From: Terfezia claveryi
Taxonomy: Eukaryota > Ascomycota > Pezizomycetes > Pezizales > Pezizaceae
DNA length: 19,834 nucleotides
Direction: 5' to 3'
Assembly: GCA_015179025.1 (NCBI GenBank)
Contig: WHUX01000552.1
Coordinates: 1-19,834, forward strand
Notes under the pieces: model-generated
The model's input: the letters and a program-made list of their open reading frames with translations, nothing else
What the model was told of the DNA's origin: nothing
Database searches by the model: none
Translations under genes and position numbers: made by a program
Shown here: positions 1 through 9,006 of the stretch, in pieces
Layout: every line of letters begins with the position of its first letter
Position numbering within the stretch: the first letter of the stretch is position 1

Positions 1-822
1 TTCTCCGCGGCCTTTTCCGAGAACAGATCAATGAACTCGTGGTATTCATCCGGAACCAGGACTTCCACTCCTACTTAGGCCGCATCTTATTGATCTCCAG
101 GTTCACTCATATATAGACAGGCATGAGCCTTCAGCTTGTGCCTCCTGGTGAGGTAAGCGAAAGCCCCTGCTCCGATGAAGCTAATATTCAGAGGTTTTTG
201 GGGACTCAGGGGCACAGGGGAAACAGGGGAATTGGCATCGAGGTGCGCAGGCAGGTGCACCACCTGGGTCAGGTAGATTACCGGGGTGACAAGGCACACA
301 GCCCAGTAATGGTGGCCTTCAGATTCCCCCAGTGTTTTTTGCAAAACTGGCTGTTGAACTGCAGGGTATAAGAGCCGAAGCTGACCGATACATCGTGCAT
401 TCTTAGCCATGGGATTCCGAGCACAATGGGTATTTGAGCTTAGTCACAAATATCGGGAGGGCTTCGGAGTGATCCCCGACCAGGGCAGGCACGCACGCGA
501 TATCGGTGATATCCTCGGAGGAGATGGGTCGACCGTCGATGACATCCAGAACACGGGGGGTTTTCAGCTTTGTCGTGGGTATGGAGAATTTACTGACAAA
601 GGCCTGGTCAACAAATGCAATTCCTGAAGCTCCGCAATCTATGAGGGCTGACATGGTGATTGTTCTATCATTGATATAGAGGGAGATAGATACAACAAAA
701 TGCTCGCTAAACAAGCGAGATTCGTCAACAGTGGAAGAAACAGAAAATGCAGACAAAAACAAATGGCCTGGGACAGGTCCCTTACTAGTGTCCGTAACTA
801 TGCAAGGGACAGGGCTTTTCCC
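1..822 (-). pseudogene. A1 pol, N-terminal part (protease, linker, start of RT), frame-broken
   Basis: Read from 822 downwards in the -1 frame of gag, the frame is open through the gag stop. It encodes an aspartic protease with the active-site motif IDCGASG (about 650-620), where the usual DS/TG is DCG. Near 416 one C is missing from a C run compared with A3, and the frame changes. Near 300 a second net -1 change occurs before the proline-rich linker (NSPVSPVPLSP) and the FIGAGAFAYLTRRHKLKAH segment, which A3 also has. The visible end reads VPDEYHEFIDLFSEKAAE, the conserved lead-in to gypsy reverse transcriptase. Two TAA codons lie just before it. Inactive as it stands. Family assignment is firm; exact lesion positions are inferred from comparison with A3. 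Confidence 0.8.
777..822 (-). promoter_or_regulatory. Programmed -1 frameshift signal at the A1 gag/pol junction
   Basis: On the minus strand the gag frame reads CTG GGA AAA GCC. This supplies a slippery heptamer G GGA AAA (plus 816-822) in the correct zero frame. It is followed by a 5-nt spacer (811-815) and a hairpin at 810-777. The left arm GTCCCTTGCATAG pairs with CTAGTAAGGGAC across a 9-nt loop, with one bulged A and one G.U pair. The gag stop TAG is inside the stem. Pol is in the -1 frame and open across this region. Layout matches known retroelement -1 frameshift sites; function is inferred. Confidence 0.75.
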
Positions 823-2001
823 AACTTGTCAACCTCCTCGATCCGGGGTACTGGAGTGTCAGAAATGGTGTGGATGGCTAGGGTACGTGCTTTTCGAAGG
901 GGACAGGCTGCGATAAAATGATCTGCCTTCCCGCACGCAATACACAAGCCTTTATCCCTGCGCCTGTCCCGTTCCTCCTGCATCAATCGAGGCCTTCCCG
1001 AGGACAAATCCATAGGGGTGGGCCCTCCTGGCACTAGCGAAGGATGTGCCAGTTTGTTGGCCAGGGTCGTGGTTGTTGTGGAGGATTGGGCTGGCTTCGG
1101 CTGCTGCTGTTGTTGTGCTGTGCGGGTGGTTGGTCGGAAGGCCGGTCAGTGGCGTAACCTGGCCATTCTTTGCTCTACCATGGAGGCCTGGTCGATCAAT
1201 TCCTCGAGGGTATCAACCGCAGGGAGGGTAACCATGGCTTGTTGGAGCTCATCGCTGAGCCCCTCCTGGAATTGCTCGAACTTAGCCTGGTTGTTCCACC
1301 TTACCTCTGCGGCTAGCCTCGAGAACTCTGCAACGTAAGTAGACAGCTCTGAGTTGCGCTGTCTCAGTGCCCGGAGCGCTCGACTGGCCGTCCCCACTGC
1401 ATCAGGATCTCCGAATGCCCTATCCAGGATTGTAAAAAGGGCCGAGATATCGTTGAGCTTGATCCCGGTTTCAAGGACGTATGGCTGGATCTGGTCACAA
1501 GCTTTCCCCCCAGCAAGGCGAAAACGTATGCCAGTCGATGTTGTTCTGACGGGAACCTAGCAGAATCCCCGTTCAGCTTGAGATTAACAGCATTTTTCCA
1601 GGCTCATAGGCGAACCCGGTCCCCATTGAACTTGGGGGGTGTTGGAATGCTTTCGGTCTTGTTGCTACTGGCTGCTGTTGGTATTGCAAGGTTCCCTAGT
1701 GCGCGGCTGAGGTTTTGGACCGTAGTCCGTTCATTGGCCAGAGCAAGGTTCAGATGGTCGAGATCGGTCTAGAGGACCGTGATCTCTTCGTCGGCGGATC
1801 TCAATTTTTGTTCAGCCATGGCCAGGCTGTTTTCAGCCACGGCCAGGCTGTTGCCGAGTTCGGCCCCGATGGCATCCATGGCCTCGAAGATGTCGATGAT
1901 TTCTCGATGGTAGGCATTCAACTCGTTCAAGCCTGAGGGTATGGGGGAGCTCCTCTAGGTTGAAACCTGACAGCGGGTGGTGGGAGAGCTGCTCCTGACA
2001 T
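798..2001 (-). pseudogene. gag: A1 gag (capsid and zinc knuckle), frame-broken
   Basis: The start is the ATG at 2001 (MSGAAL), 36 nt inside the LTR edge, as in A2. In order, the protein has a short N-terminal arm, a coiled-coil segment (EAMDAIGAEL to NLSRAL, about 1890-1700), and the retrotransposon gag domain beginning PTPPKFNGDR and running through QIQPYVLETGIKL and FGDPDAVGTASRALRALRQ. A basic MDLSSGRPRL stretch follows, then the CCHC knuckle CIACGKADHFIAAC (about 950-900). It ends KALSLA and TAG at 798. Relative to A2, frame changes of net -1 occur near 1955 and near 1512 (a G run on the coding strand). Stops interrupt the coiled coil (TAG near 1770) and the gag domain (TGA near 1605). 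The product would package element RNA in virus-like particles. Confidence 0.82.
1812..1853 (-). repeat. 21-bp tandem duplication adding one heptad to the A1 gag coiled coil
   Basis: Two 21-bp units (1812-1832 and 1833-1853) differ at two positions. They encode NSLAMAE and NSLAVAE on the minus strand. A2 has only one such unit at the equivalent place. The unit is exactly seven codons, so the heptad phase of the coiled coil is kept. Confidence 0.8.
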
Positions 2002-2037
2002 GACTGCATACCAGTTGGTCCAAAGGATCCAACGTAG

Positions 2038-2576
2038 TGTAACGACGGCTCAGGGGCAAGGCGACCAAGGGGTACGCTGGGGCAAGGGCAAGGCTAGGAT
2101 AAAACATGTAGGAATGCCATGTGTGTGACAGGGGGAGGCTGAGACGGAGGCAATGGCAAGAGGCAAGAGGGACAGAGGGCAAGGGACATGAACATGTGGA
2201 AGTAGTTGCCGTATGTCAAGGGAGGCAGCTGGGCTGCAGAGATAAGGCGAGGCAAGGTAAGGACAGGAGGTTCGCGGGTGGGCAGCAGGGCTGCAGAGTC
2301 GAGGTGAGACAAGGAGGTACACAAGGGAGATCACCAACATGGAGAGAAGCAAGGCCCTGTATTGGATATACAAGACGTTGGATGGGGATCCAACAGAGAG
2401 GAGAGAGCAAGCTATATATATACAGGCTTCCTTCCTGGCCAAGGCAACCGGAAGAATAAGGTTCCCGAGACCCTTATCTCGGAACAGAGATAACAACGAT
2501 ATCGATCAACAATAACGAGAGTCGGATGGAATCTCGTCTGACTCTCAAACCCGGCTAGGAAAGGACGGTTGTGACA
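2038..2576 (-). repeat. LTR of A1 (5' LTR, 539 bp)
   Basis: On the minus strand the LTR begins TGTCACAACCGTCC at 2576 and ends CGTTACA at 2038, a TGT...ACA boundary shared with A2 (540 bp) and A3 (540 bp). An AT-rich TATATATATA stretch near 2412-2423 is the likely core promoter. A GAGAGTC/GACTCTC inverted pair lies near 2516-2548. The module also found in the C1 LTR occupies 2095-2228. The leader immediately after it reads CTACGTTGGATCC on the minus strand; TGG at 2031 is a possible primer-binding-site start, but I cannot assign a tRNA. Confidence 0.85.
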
Positions 2577-4500
2577 GTGGCAGGTGATTAAGAAACTTTA
2601 TTCTTTTTACTTCCTGTGATATTGATTGTTTGCCATCCTTGTCAATCAATTTGATTTGCATTTCAGTAAGCCAGTTGGCGAACTGTTTAATTCCCATGTG
2701 ACGTCCGTCCTTGTATGGTGTGGCTGTCTCCCATCGTTTTCACAAAATGTCCTCACTAGTAGAGGGTATTAGAAAATCCCTTAGTGCTAGTATGAATCTA
2801 AAGAATGTCACATTCTTTCCTTTTTCCCTTAGAAATTGATTATAAGTAGTGAGCGCACTTCCTTCCATTTTGAATCCAACAATTTCCAAAGCTGAAGCGC
2901 CTTCCAGATCTATTCCTTTGATAACAAACCAATGTTGCATTGCTGTAGCTCAAGAGTCAAAATATTGTGAGTCTTGCCATTTTTTATCTTTTCCTCTAAT
3001 TTTTTCTGGTAGATCAATCTTTATTCCTTTTAAAGCATTCGTTGCTTTATAGTTATCCATAGTAACCATTCCTGTTGTAGATTCCCATTGCTGGTGTTCA
3101 ACCGATTTTCCTTGTTTTGGTTTTCTTTTAAGAGTTTGACTTGCAACTGACGATGCCTTATCAGAGTCTAAGCTATCATCTCCGCTATCATCAAGGTCTC
3201 ATCCTCCTCCTTGCATTTTCTGCTTTTGTTGGTCTAGTCCTGTATCTAGATCATCATTGTCTTCTGGTAATTCTATATCTTCTGGTGATTAGTCTTTATC
3301 GTCTAGTTCTTTGGCTGACCCAGTCCTCCTTTCTGTTGTCTCAGGTGCTCGACCTTTGCCTTTCGATTGATCTTTTGGTGTTCTCAGGAATGCTCCTGGA
3401 AGTTCTTTGCTAGGATTGAAAAAATTCTCCGCGGTATGTGTTGATTCTTCTAGATGAGTGCCGCTCATCATGAATGCCATTATTTCTTCCCAGTTATTTA
3501 TTACCCAATTCGGTTTCCTTAAAAGTGGAACAACAGGTTTCTTTAATTCTTTACTTAAAAATGCGTTCATTTCTAAGTCTTCTTCTTTGAATGGGTAAGG
3601 TGTTAGCCATAATTAGTCTTTTGCTACAGCTTCTATTAAGAGTCAAGTATCATCAGGATGATACTGTTAGGCATGTCCCATTGAGTAAGTATATATCAAA
3701 ATCTCCTCAATTGTTGGAAGATGTCTGTCCCAAAATTCTTCTAATGCGAGAGGTAAAGCTATACTAAAATATAGTTTGGTTCCTGCTCTGCCTGGTTCTC
3801 CTAATTCTATATCCATGGGTAGATTTATTTCCCCTTCTGGGTTAGGAACTACAAATCTGGTCTTTCTGGGAGTTTCTTCTACTAATTTCTTAATATCTTC
3901 GGGTAACATAGTTAACCGTCTCGATCTCTTAGTCTTCTTACTAAGTTCAGATACCATTATGTCTGATTTCGTCGTCTGTCCACCACCAAATGCAGCTGGT
4001 TATGCAATACGATCATTGAGTTACTTTTGTTCTTTAGCATCTTACTGTTCTGATAATGTAGTGGTTGATGATCCTCATGATCTCTTTTCGAATGTCAGTT
4101 CTATTGGCTTGGTGGCTCATGCGGCTGGTGAGGCTAGATATCAAGATCCTGATGTTTCTTATGGTCCTAGTTTTTCTTCGTCTACTGGTCTAGAATCTAA
4201 TTCTAGTTCTTCTGGCAAGAGGGTCACGTTTTCTAATTGGTGTGTTGAGGTAGACGTTGGGGGCGCAGAGGTATTGGTAGAGATGTCTGGGCCTAAGGAA
4301 GGTTCTGATAATGGTAATTCTTTTCTGGAGGAAATGGCTGCAGTAAAGGCAGCGAGATTTGAGCCTTGGGATTGTGATGCTTGGTTGTTTAGACCAATTA
4401 TTCCTGGGACCTGGGGGCTGGTTTTTCAATGGTATACTGAATTTATAGGTACAGATGTAATGGCGGTTGCCAGGAGTGTAAGATGAGTTGTCGATCTTAT
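2577..4500 (-). pseudogene. Element B gag-like protein, one frame with about 15 stops
   Basis: A single minus-strand frame (codon first bases at multiples of 3) reads from about 4500 to 2577 with no frameshift. It contains about 15 in-frame stops, roughly 640 codons in all. The N-terminal third is Ser/Thr/Pro-rich and low in complexity. The middle is conserved-looking (KLVEETPRKTRFVVPNPEGE, then ELGEPGRAGTKLYF, then NWEEIMAFMMSGTHLEES). A charged Lys/Asp/Glu linker follows near 3330-3130. The C-terminal part (FLREKGKNVTFFRFILALRD, WETATPYKDGRHMGIKQFANW, then KRIKFLNHLP) looks like a retrotransposon capsid. No zinc knuckle is seen before the A1 junction. The start codon is not identifiable. 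I recognise it only as gag-like; the family is not one I can name. Confidence 0.68.
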
Positions 4501-4912
4501 TAGAAAAAGTGTTGTGAATGAGGGTGGGATTGTTTAATGTAGGATACCACTGCCCGTTAGAGCTCTGCTTAGCTTGCTTCTAAGTCTTTTGTTAATGTAC
4601 TGCAGTTGAGAGTCTGATATCTCGTTTGTTGGATTTTTTGTTGGCTAGCTAGTTGGATAACGATATCGATTTTATATATGCACTTGTGTGTCGAATTGTA
4701 TACACTTGCTTGAGTGTAATGAAGGTATCTGAAGGTTGATCAGGCCTTGGATTTAAGAGTAAAGATTAGGTAAGTGAGTTAAAAAAAATATAATGAATAG
4801 TACTAGACAGTATTCATTCGGTACCGTTTATACAATCTATATCCGTAGACACAGACGTTTGTGTATTTCGGTTCTGCTGAGGTAAGACCTCAGAAGGGTA
4901 GGGAGATTACTA
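4501..4912 (-). other. Leader between the element B LTR and its gag
   Basis: There is no usable reading frame. A 7-bp-arm hairpin (CTGAGGT, AAG loop, ACCTCAG) lies at 4877-4893, close to the LTR edge, where retroelement packaging or dimerisation signals can occur; that role is inference. A second TATA-like stretch (TATATAAA on the minus strand) lies near 4670-4680. No clear tRNA-complementary primer site directly follows the proposed LTR edge, which leaves that edge uncertain. Confidence 0.4.
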
Positions 4913-5082
4913 TGTGGAACGTTCTCAGAGGGAACAGTAATTAACTGGTGTAATCTATCTTATATGATTTGTGCTATCTAAGCTATATGATCTTGATCTG
5001 ATCTCAATATAGGCTTGCTTGCTGCTGTGTGCTTGCTTGTTGCTTCTTCTCTTTCTTGTGGATTCCAAAGGGAATCCAGCGG

Positions 5083-5093
5083 CCTATTTATAC
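5083..5093 (-). promoter_or_regulatory. TATA box of the element B LTR
   Basis: The minus strand reads GTATAAATAGG. A 7-bp-arm inverted repeat (GGATTCC, 4-nt loop, GGAATCC) lies about 10 nt downstream near 5060-5077. Position within the LTR fits a Pol II start for the element transcript. Confidence 0.5.
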
Positions 5094-5171
5094 TCCTCTG
5101 AGATCTGATGACTAAGGAAATAAATACAATAAAGGGTGGCATACCAGAAGGTGGTGTGCTGTACAAAAAGG

Positions 5172-5320
5172 GGTCATGTGGCCATAGTAATAAGTCACAC
5201 ACCTTAAACGATGGTCATGTGGCCATAGTAATGAGTCACACGCCTTAAACGATAGTCATGTGGCCATAGTAATGAGTTACATGCCTTAAACAGAGGTCAC
5301 GCAGCCATAATGAGGGTGTT
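5172..5320. repeat. 41-bp tandem repeat, 3 copies plus a partial fourth
   Basis: Units start at 5172, 5213, 5254 and 5295. Each begins (G/A)GTCATGTGGCCATAGTAAT and ends CCTTAAAC plus 2-3 bases. Copies differ mainly by transitions, and the fourth is degenerate and incomplete. It lies upstream of the TATA box in the direction of B transcription, so it could be an enhancer-like U3 array (inference). Confidence 0.85.
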
Positions 5321-5510
5321 TTCATATGGCAAGTGCCATGGAACTTTCCATGGCAAATTCCGCATGCTATGGATGCTTATAAAGCAATAAAAGGTAGTTG
5401 AAGGCTAGTCCTTCAACTGAGAGGCTTAGTTACATAACATAGTAGTAATATAGGAAATACAAAAGTATATAATCAAATATATAAGCAATGAAACAACGTT
5501 CTCCATTACA

Positions 5511-6351
5511 GGCAGTGACGAAGCTAGAACATCTGCTATTTTACCTGGGAAGCCTGGTCAATCAATTCACCAAGGGTCCCAACCTAGGGGAGGGTAATCG
5601 TAGCTTGTTGTAGTTCATTGCTAAGTCCCTCCTGAAATTGTTCGAACTTGGTTTAGTCATTCTATAGTACATCTGCAGCCAGTTTTGAGAACTCCACTAC
5701 ATATGTGGACAGGTTTGAGTTGCATTGTTTTAGAGCCCGAAGGGCTTAACTAGCAGTGCCCACTGCATCAGGGTCCCCAAAAGCCCTATCTAGAATAGTG
5801 AAGAGTGCTGAGATATTATCAAGCTTAATCCCAGTCTCAAGAACATATAGCTGAATTTGATCTATTGCTTTGCCTTCTAACAGGGAAAAAACATAAGCCA
5901 ATCGGTGTTGCTCAGATGGGAACCTGGCTGAGTCCCTATTGAGTTTGAGATTTACCGAGTTCTTCTAGGCTCAGAAGCAAGCCCTATCCCCATTGAATTT
6001 AGGGGGGGTTGGAATACTTTTGGTTTTGGTAGTTGGTGCGAAGGGTAGAGTTACCGACATAGCGGCCATAGTACAATTGAGGGTCTGGATCATGGTTCGC
6101 TTATTGGCCAGAGTGATGGTGGTATTGTCGAGGTCGTTTTGAAGTACTGTAATTTCTTCATCTGCGGATCTTAGTTTTTGTTCAGCCACGGCCAAGCTAT
6201 TGCTGAGTTCGGCCCCAATAGCATCTATGGCCTCGAAGATATCGATGACCTCTCAACAATAGGCATTCAATTCATTTGGGCCTGAGAGTATAGGGGAGCT
6301 TCTTCAGGTCTGGAAACTGATGGTGGGTAGTAGGAGAGCTGCTCCTGACAT
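5511..6351 (-). pseudogene. gag: A2 gag, truncated, about ten in-frame stops
   Basis: The start is the ATG at 6351 (MSGAALL), at the same offset from the LTR as in A1. The whole 280-codon remnant lies in one frame with no indel relative to the family pattern. It carries about ten stops (TGA, TAG and TAA), as expected from C-to-T or G-to-A changes at CAA, CAG, CGA and TGG codons. The coiled coil (AELSNSLAVAEQKLRSADEE) and the gag domain (TPPKFNGDR, SEQHRLAYVFSLLEGKAIDQ, ILDRAFGDPDAVG, KFEQFQEGLSNELQQ) are clear. It stops at 5511 before the zinc knuckle because of the element B insertion. It is non-functional. Confidence 0.82.
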
Positions 6352-6387
6352 GACTGTGTACTAGTTGGTTTAAAGGATCCAACGTAG

Positions 6388-6927
6388 TGTAACAATGGCT
6401 CTGGGGACAAGGCGACTAAGGGGTACGCTGGGGTGAGGACAAGAAGGAGGTGAAAAACACATAGGAGTGGTACCTGTGTGATTAGGGGAAAGGCTGGGGA
6501 CAAGGCAAGGGCAGGGCTAGGGTAACACACACATAGGAATGCTACGTGTGTGACTGAGGAAGGCTAGGACGGGGGACAAGGGCAAGAGGCAAGAGACATG
6601 CGGAAGCGGTTGCCGTGTATATCGGAAGGAGATAGTTGTTGCTGCAGAGCTGTTTTATGAGACAAGGAGGTGTACAAGGGAGGTGCACGAGTGCTGGGAG
6701 AAGTAAGGTCCTGTATTGGGTATACAAGATGTTGGATGGGGATCTAACAAGAGTGCAAGAGCCGGGGTCTATATATACATAGCAACTAATAGACTTTCTA
6801 ATGATAATGACAATGAAGAATACTAGACAATGACAACTGAACAAAAAGACATAACAATAATGAGAATAATGAGAGTTAAACAGGAATCTGTCTGACTCTT
6901 AGAAAGACCAAAGGGACAGTTGTTACA
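6388..6927 (-). repeat. LTR of A2 (540 bp)
   Basis: On the minus strand it begins TGTAACAACTGTCC at 6927 and ends TTGTTACA at 6388, matching A1 in length and both edges. A TATA-like stretch lies near 6770-6780. It carries two copies of the CACACGTAG-type palindrome (about 6457-6482 and 6526-6553). The shared LTR module lies at 6518-6635, shortened to about 118 bp. Confidence 0.83.
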
Positions 6928-7259
6928 ATGATAGAAATTTTGACCTATCATAGGTACACATTATGAATAAAGTAGAGCTTTAAGGTCATCTATAGTATAT
7001 TGTAATGGATTGTAAATTACTGATAAGCTGGAGTTAATATTAACTATGGCTTTTAATGAAAAAAACTCCATAATTTTGGCTGTATTGGTAGCTGCATACT
7101 ATAAATCAGCTTGCTCTTTTCGAGCTTGGTATAATATTATATAAGACTATTGAACCCCTTACTAGTATTTGAAACTGGGTTCTTTTGAGTCCAAGTTCAA
7201 GTTAGCTATAGCTATCAAGCATGCCAAAGCATCTTCTTCTATAACTATTTCTTTATTAA
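6928..7259. other. AT-rich spacer between A2 and A3, no intact gene
   Basis: These 332 bp lie outside the edges of the two divergent family A LTRs. The minus strand has a degenerate frame (phrases EEDALACLIAIANLNLDSKE and YTIDDLKALLY) broken by several stops. It could be the remnant of an older element or gene into which A2 and A3 inserted. I recognise no family, and the plus strand shows nothing. Confidence 0.4.
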
Positions 7260-7799
7260 TATCACAACTGTCTTCTATTTACCTTTGGGTTGTCATTATC
7301 TAGTGTTCTTTGTTGTCATTATTGTTAGAGAGTCTATTAGGTTATTATATATATATAGACTCCAGCTCTCGCACTCTTGTTGGATCCTCATTTAATATCT
7401 TGTATACCCAATACAGGACCTTGCTTCTCCCAGTACTTGTACACCTCCCTTGTGCACCTCCTTGTCTTGTGAATAGCTCTGCAGCACAGCTGCCTCCCTT
7501 TGACATATGCAGTAACCACTTCCGCATGTCTCTTGTCCTTGCCTCTTGCCTCCTGCCCTTGCCCTATCCCAGCCTTCCCCTAGTCACACACGTAGTATTC
7601 CTATATGTGTCTTGCCCTAGCCTCTGCCTTCTGAACATCCTGCCCTCTATGACATCATCCATAACATCCGTGACAGGTGTTCATGATAAGCCTACTTTTA
7701 CTAGTCATATACGTAGTGCTCCTACATGTGTCACACCTCATTCCTGTCCTCGCCCCGGCATACCCCTTAGTCGCCTTGTTCCCCAGAGCCCTCATTATA
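7260..7799 (+). repeat. 5' LTR of A3 (540 bp, rearranged inside)
   Basis: The left edge reads TATCACAACTGTC, which is the family start TGTCACAACTGTC with G-to-A at position 2. The right edge CATTATA corresponds to CGTTACA in A1. Near 7280, tens of bases present in A2 are missing. The length is made up by a second palindrome-bearing segment around 7640-7740. The shared module is at 7490-7619, in the orientation opposite to that in C1. The leader after the LTR contains TGGATCGCTCTGACC (7806-7820), a possible primer-binding site for which I cannot name a tRNA. Confidence 0.75.
7343..7358 (+). promoter_or_regulatory. TATA-like core promoter in the A3 LTR
   Basis: This is an alternating TA run followed by GACTCC. 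The equivalent run is present at the same place in A1 and A2, so it is the likely TATA box of the family. Confidence 0.5.
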
Positions 7800-7830
7800 C
7801 TTCGTTGGATCGCTCTGACCAACCGTTACA

Positions 7831-9006
7831 ATGTCCGAACCAACTCTGTTACCCACCGACAGGTTCTAAGCATGGCGGGAAACCCCAATACCCTCAGACC
7901 CAGCCCAGCTGTTGGAATACCACCAAATGGCTATTGATATCTTCACTGTCACCTATAAGATTGGCGAAAAACAAGAAGCAGAGCTCCAGGATACCCAACG
8001 AAGGCTGAAAGAAGCCGAAAATGAAATTCTCCTTCTTTGAGAGGACCTTACAGATGACCAAGTAACCATACGCAATCTCAACCATGCCCTTGCTGCTGCA
8101 ACTGCACAGGCACCTGCAACTGCCATACCTACCAAAACTCAAGACCTTCCCACCCCACCCAAATTTAACGGTGAACGGGCCCGCCTCAAGGCCTGGAAAA
8201 ACTCCATCAATATTAAGCTCAACCGAGATACTACTAAGTTTCCAACCACCCAGTACAAACTCACCTATGTTTACGGCCTGCTGGAGGGGTTGGCCTTAGA
8301 CCAAGTCCAGCCCTATGTGTTGGAAACAGGTATCAAACTAGCGGATATCCCTGCCCTATTCATGATCCTTGACCGAGCGTTCGGTGATCCGGATCCAGAG
8401 GGAATGGCCACCCGAGCCCTTTGGGCCCTCCAACAAAGAAACACTGACCTGGCCACCTATGCAGCCGAATTCTCTAGGCTGGCTACAGAAGTCGACTGCA
8501 GCGACAAGATTAAACTAGACCAATTCCAGGAAGGCTTAAGTATGGAACTCAGACAGGTACTTATCAATTTTCCAGATATCCCTACCCTTAAAGAATTTAT
8601 TGATCAAGCCAGCCGATTGGAGCAAAAGATGACCAGGTTTAGAAACAGCCTTAAAGCCTCCCCTACAATAGCACCCTCCTGATCGACCTTCTCAGCCCCT
8701 CGCCCCCAGGCACAAGTCCCCATAACCCCCCCGAACAAGCCGGCCCACCCTTCCCTCGTGGCAGGCAGACCAGCCCCTATGGACTTATCCGCAGGCAGAC
8801 CCCGCCTGACCCAAGAAGAGAGGAAACGCTACCGGAATAATGGGCTATGCATAGCCTGTAGGAAGGCCAACCACTTCATTGCAGCCTGTCCCCTTCGAAA
8901 AAACCGCTCCCTGGCTGTCCACGCCATCTCCGACCGCCCAGCCAATACCCTAGAACCTAGGATTGTGGAGGTGGACAAGTTGAGAAAAGCCCTGTCCCTT
9001 GCCTAG
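7831..9006 (+). pseudogene. gag: A3 gag, full length, three in-frame stops
   Basis: ATG at 7831 (MSEPTLLPTDRF) opens a 391-codon frame that runs without any frameshift to TAG at 9004-9006. Stops interrupt it at 7867 (TAA), 8038 (TGA) and 8680 (TGA). Order: N-terminal arm, coiled coil (KQEAELQDTQRRLKEAENEI, about 7970-8090), and gag capsid domain (PTPPKFNGER through QPYVLETGIKLADIP, RAFGDPDPEG, KLDQFQEGLSMELRQ; about 8150-8660). A proline-rich linker follows, then MDLSAGRPRL and the CCHC knuckle CIACRKANHFIAAC (about 8850-8890). The Gly after the second Cys seen in A1 is Arg here, a G-to-A change. All damage is of the transition type. It would form the particle shell if intact. Confidence 0.85.

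Larger units (their letters stand above)
1..2576 (-). mobile_element. Ty3/gypsy LTR retrotransposon A1, 5' part (family A)
   Basis: Reading from 2576 down to 1 the order is LTR, leader, gag and the beginning of pol (protease, linker, start of RT). This is the gag-pol order of Ty3/gypsy elements. The remainder, including RT core, RNase H, integrase and the 3' LTR, lies beyond the left edge. Its proteins and LTR match A3 (plus strand from 7260) closely enough to be the same family. Its right end, GTGACA at 2576, abuts the gag of element B in mid-frame, so A1 inserted into B. The expected target duplication on this side is GTGGC (2577-2581); its partner is out of view. A1 has fewer stops than A2 or A3, which suggests a more recent insertion. 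Confidence 0.88.
2577..5510 (-). mobile_element. LTR retrotransposon B (LTR, leader and gag), truncated at the left by A1
   Basis: From 5510 downwards there is an LTR-like segment with a TATA box, a ~400-nt leader, and a long gag-like reading frame that stops abruptly at 2577 where the A1 LTR begins. On the right, B abuts A2 gag in mid-frame at 5511, so B inserted into A2. GGCAG (5511-5515) would be one copy of its target duplication. No pol is visible, because everything downstream of gag lies beyond A1 and outside the window. Superfamily (gypsy or copia) therefore cannot be decided. Confidence 0.7.
4913..5510 (-). repeat. Putative 5' LTR of element B (about 598 bp)
   Basis: On the minus strand it begins TGTAATGGAGAACG at 5510 and most plausibly ends GTTCCACA at 4913. 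The outer edge is firm because A2 gag resumes exactly at 5511. The inner edge is chosen for its TG...CA ends and its place downstream of the TATA box, and could be wrong. It contains a 41-bp tandem repeat. Confidence 0.55.
5511..6927 (-). mobile_element. Ty3/gypsy retrotransposon A2, LTR and gag (family A)
   Basis: From 6927 downwards: LTR, 36-nt leader and gag, aligning throughout with A1. The element is cut at 5511 in the gag C-terminal region, where the element B LTR begins, so A2 is the outermost of the three nested minus-strand elements. Its left half is outside the window. The high stop density suggests it is older than A1. Confidence 0.83.

Noticed and set aside
2050..2496. 148-codon minus-strand open frame
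   Set aside because: It lies wholly inside the A1 LTR and reflects its C/T-rich low-complexity sequence.
3776..4486. 236-codon plus-strand open frame
   Set aside because: It is antisense to the element B gag frame. Its composition (Ser/Val-rich, no domain) looks like the shadow of the Thr/Ser/Pro-rich minus-strand protein. No promoter or homology supports a gene.
5172..5320. Possible CRISPR-like array
   Set aside because: The repeats are directly adjacent with no unique spacers, in a eukaryotic retroelement LTR.
7806..7820. Firm tRNA primer-binding site in A3
   Set aside because: TGGATCGCTCTGACC is in the right area, but A1 and A2 differ there (TGGATCCTTTGG and similar) and I cannot match a tRNA. 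It is kept only as a possibility in the LTR entry.
7310..8008. 232-codon plus-strand open frame
   Set aside because: It starts in the A3 LTR and ends out of frame within A3 gag. The residues come from C-rich LTR sequence; the true gag frame starts at 7831.
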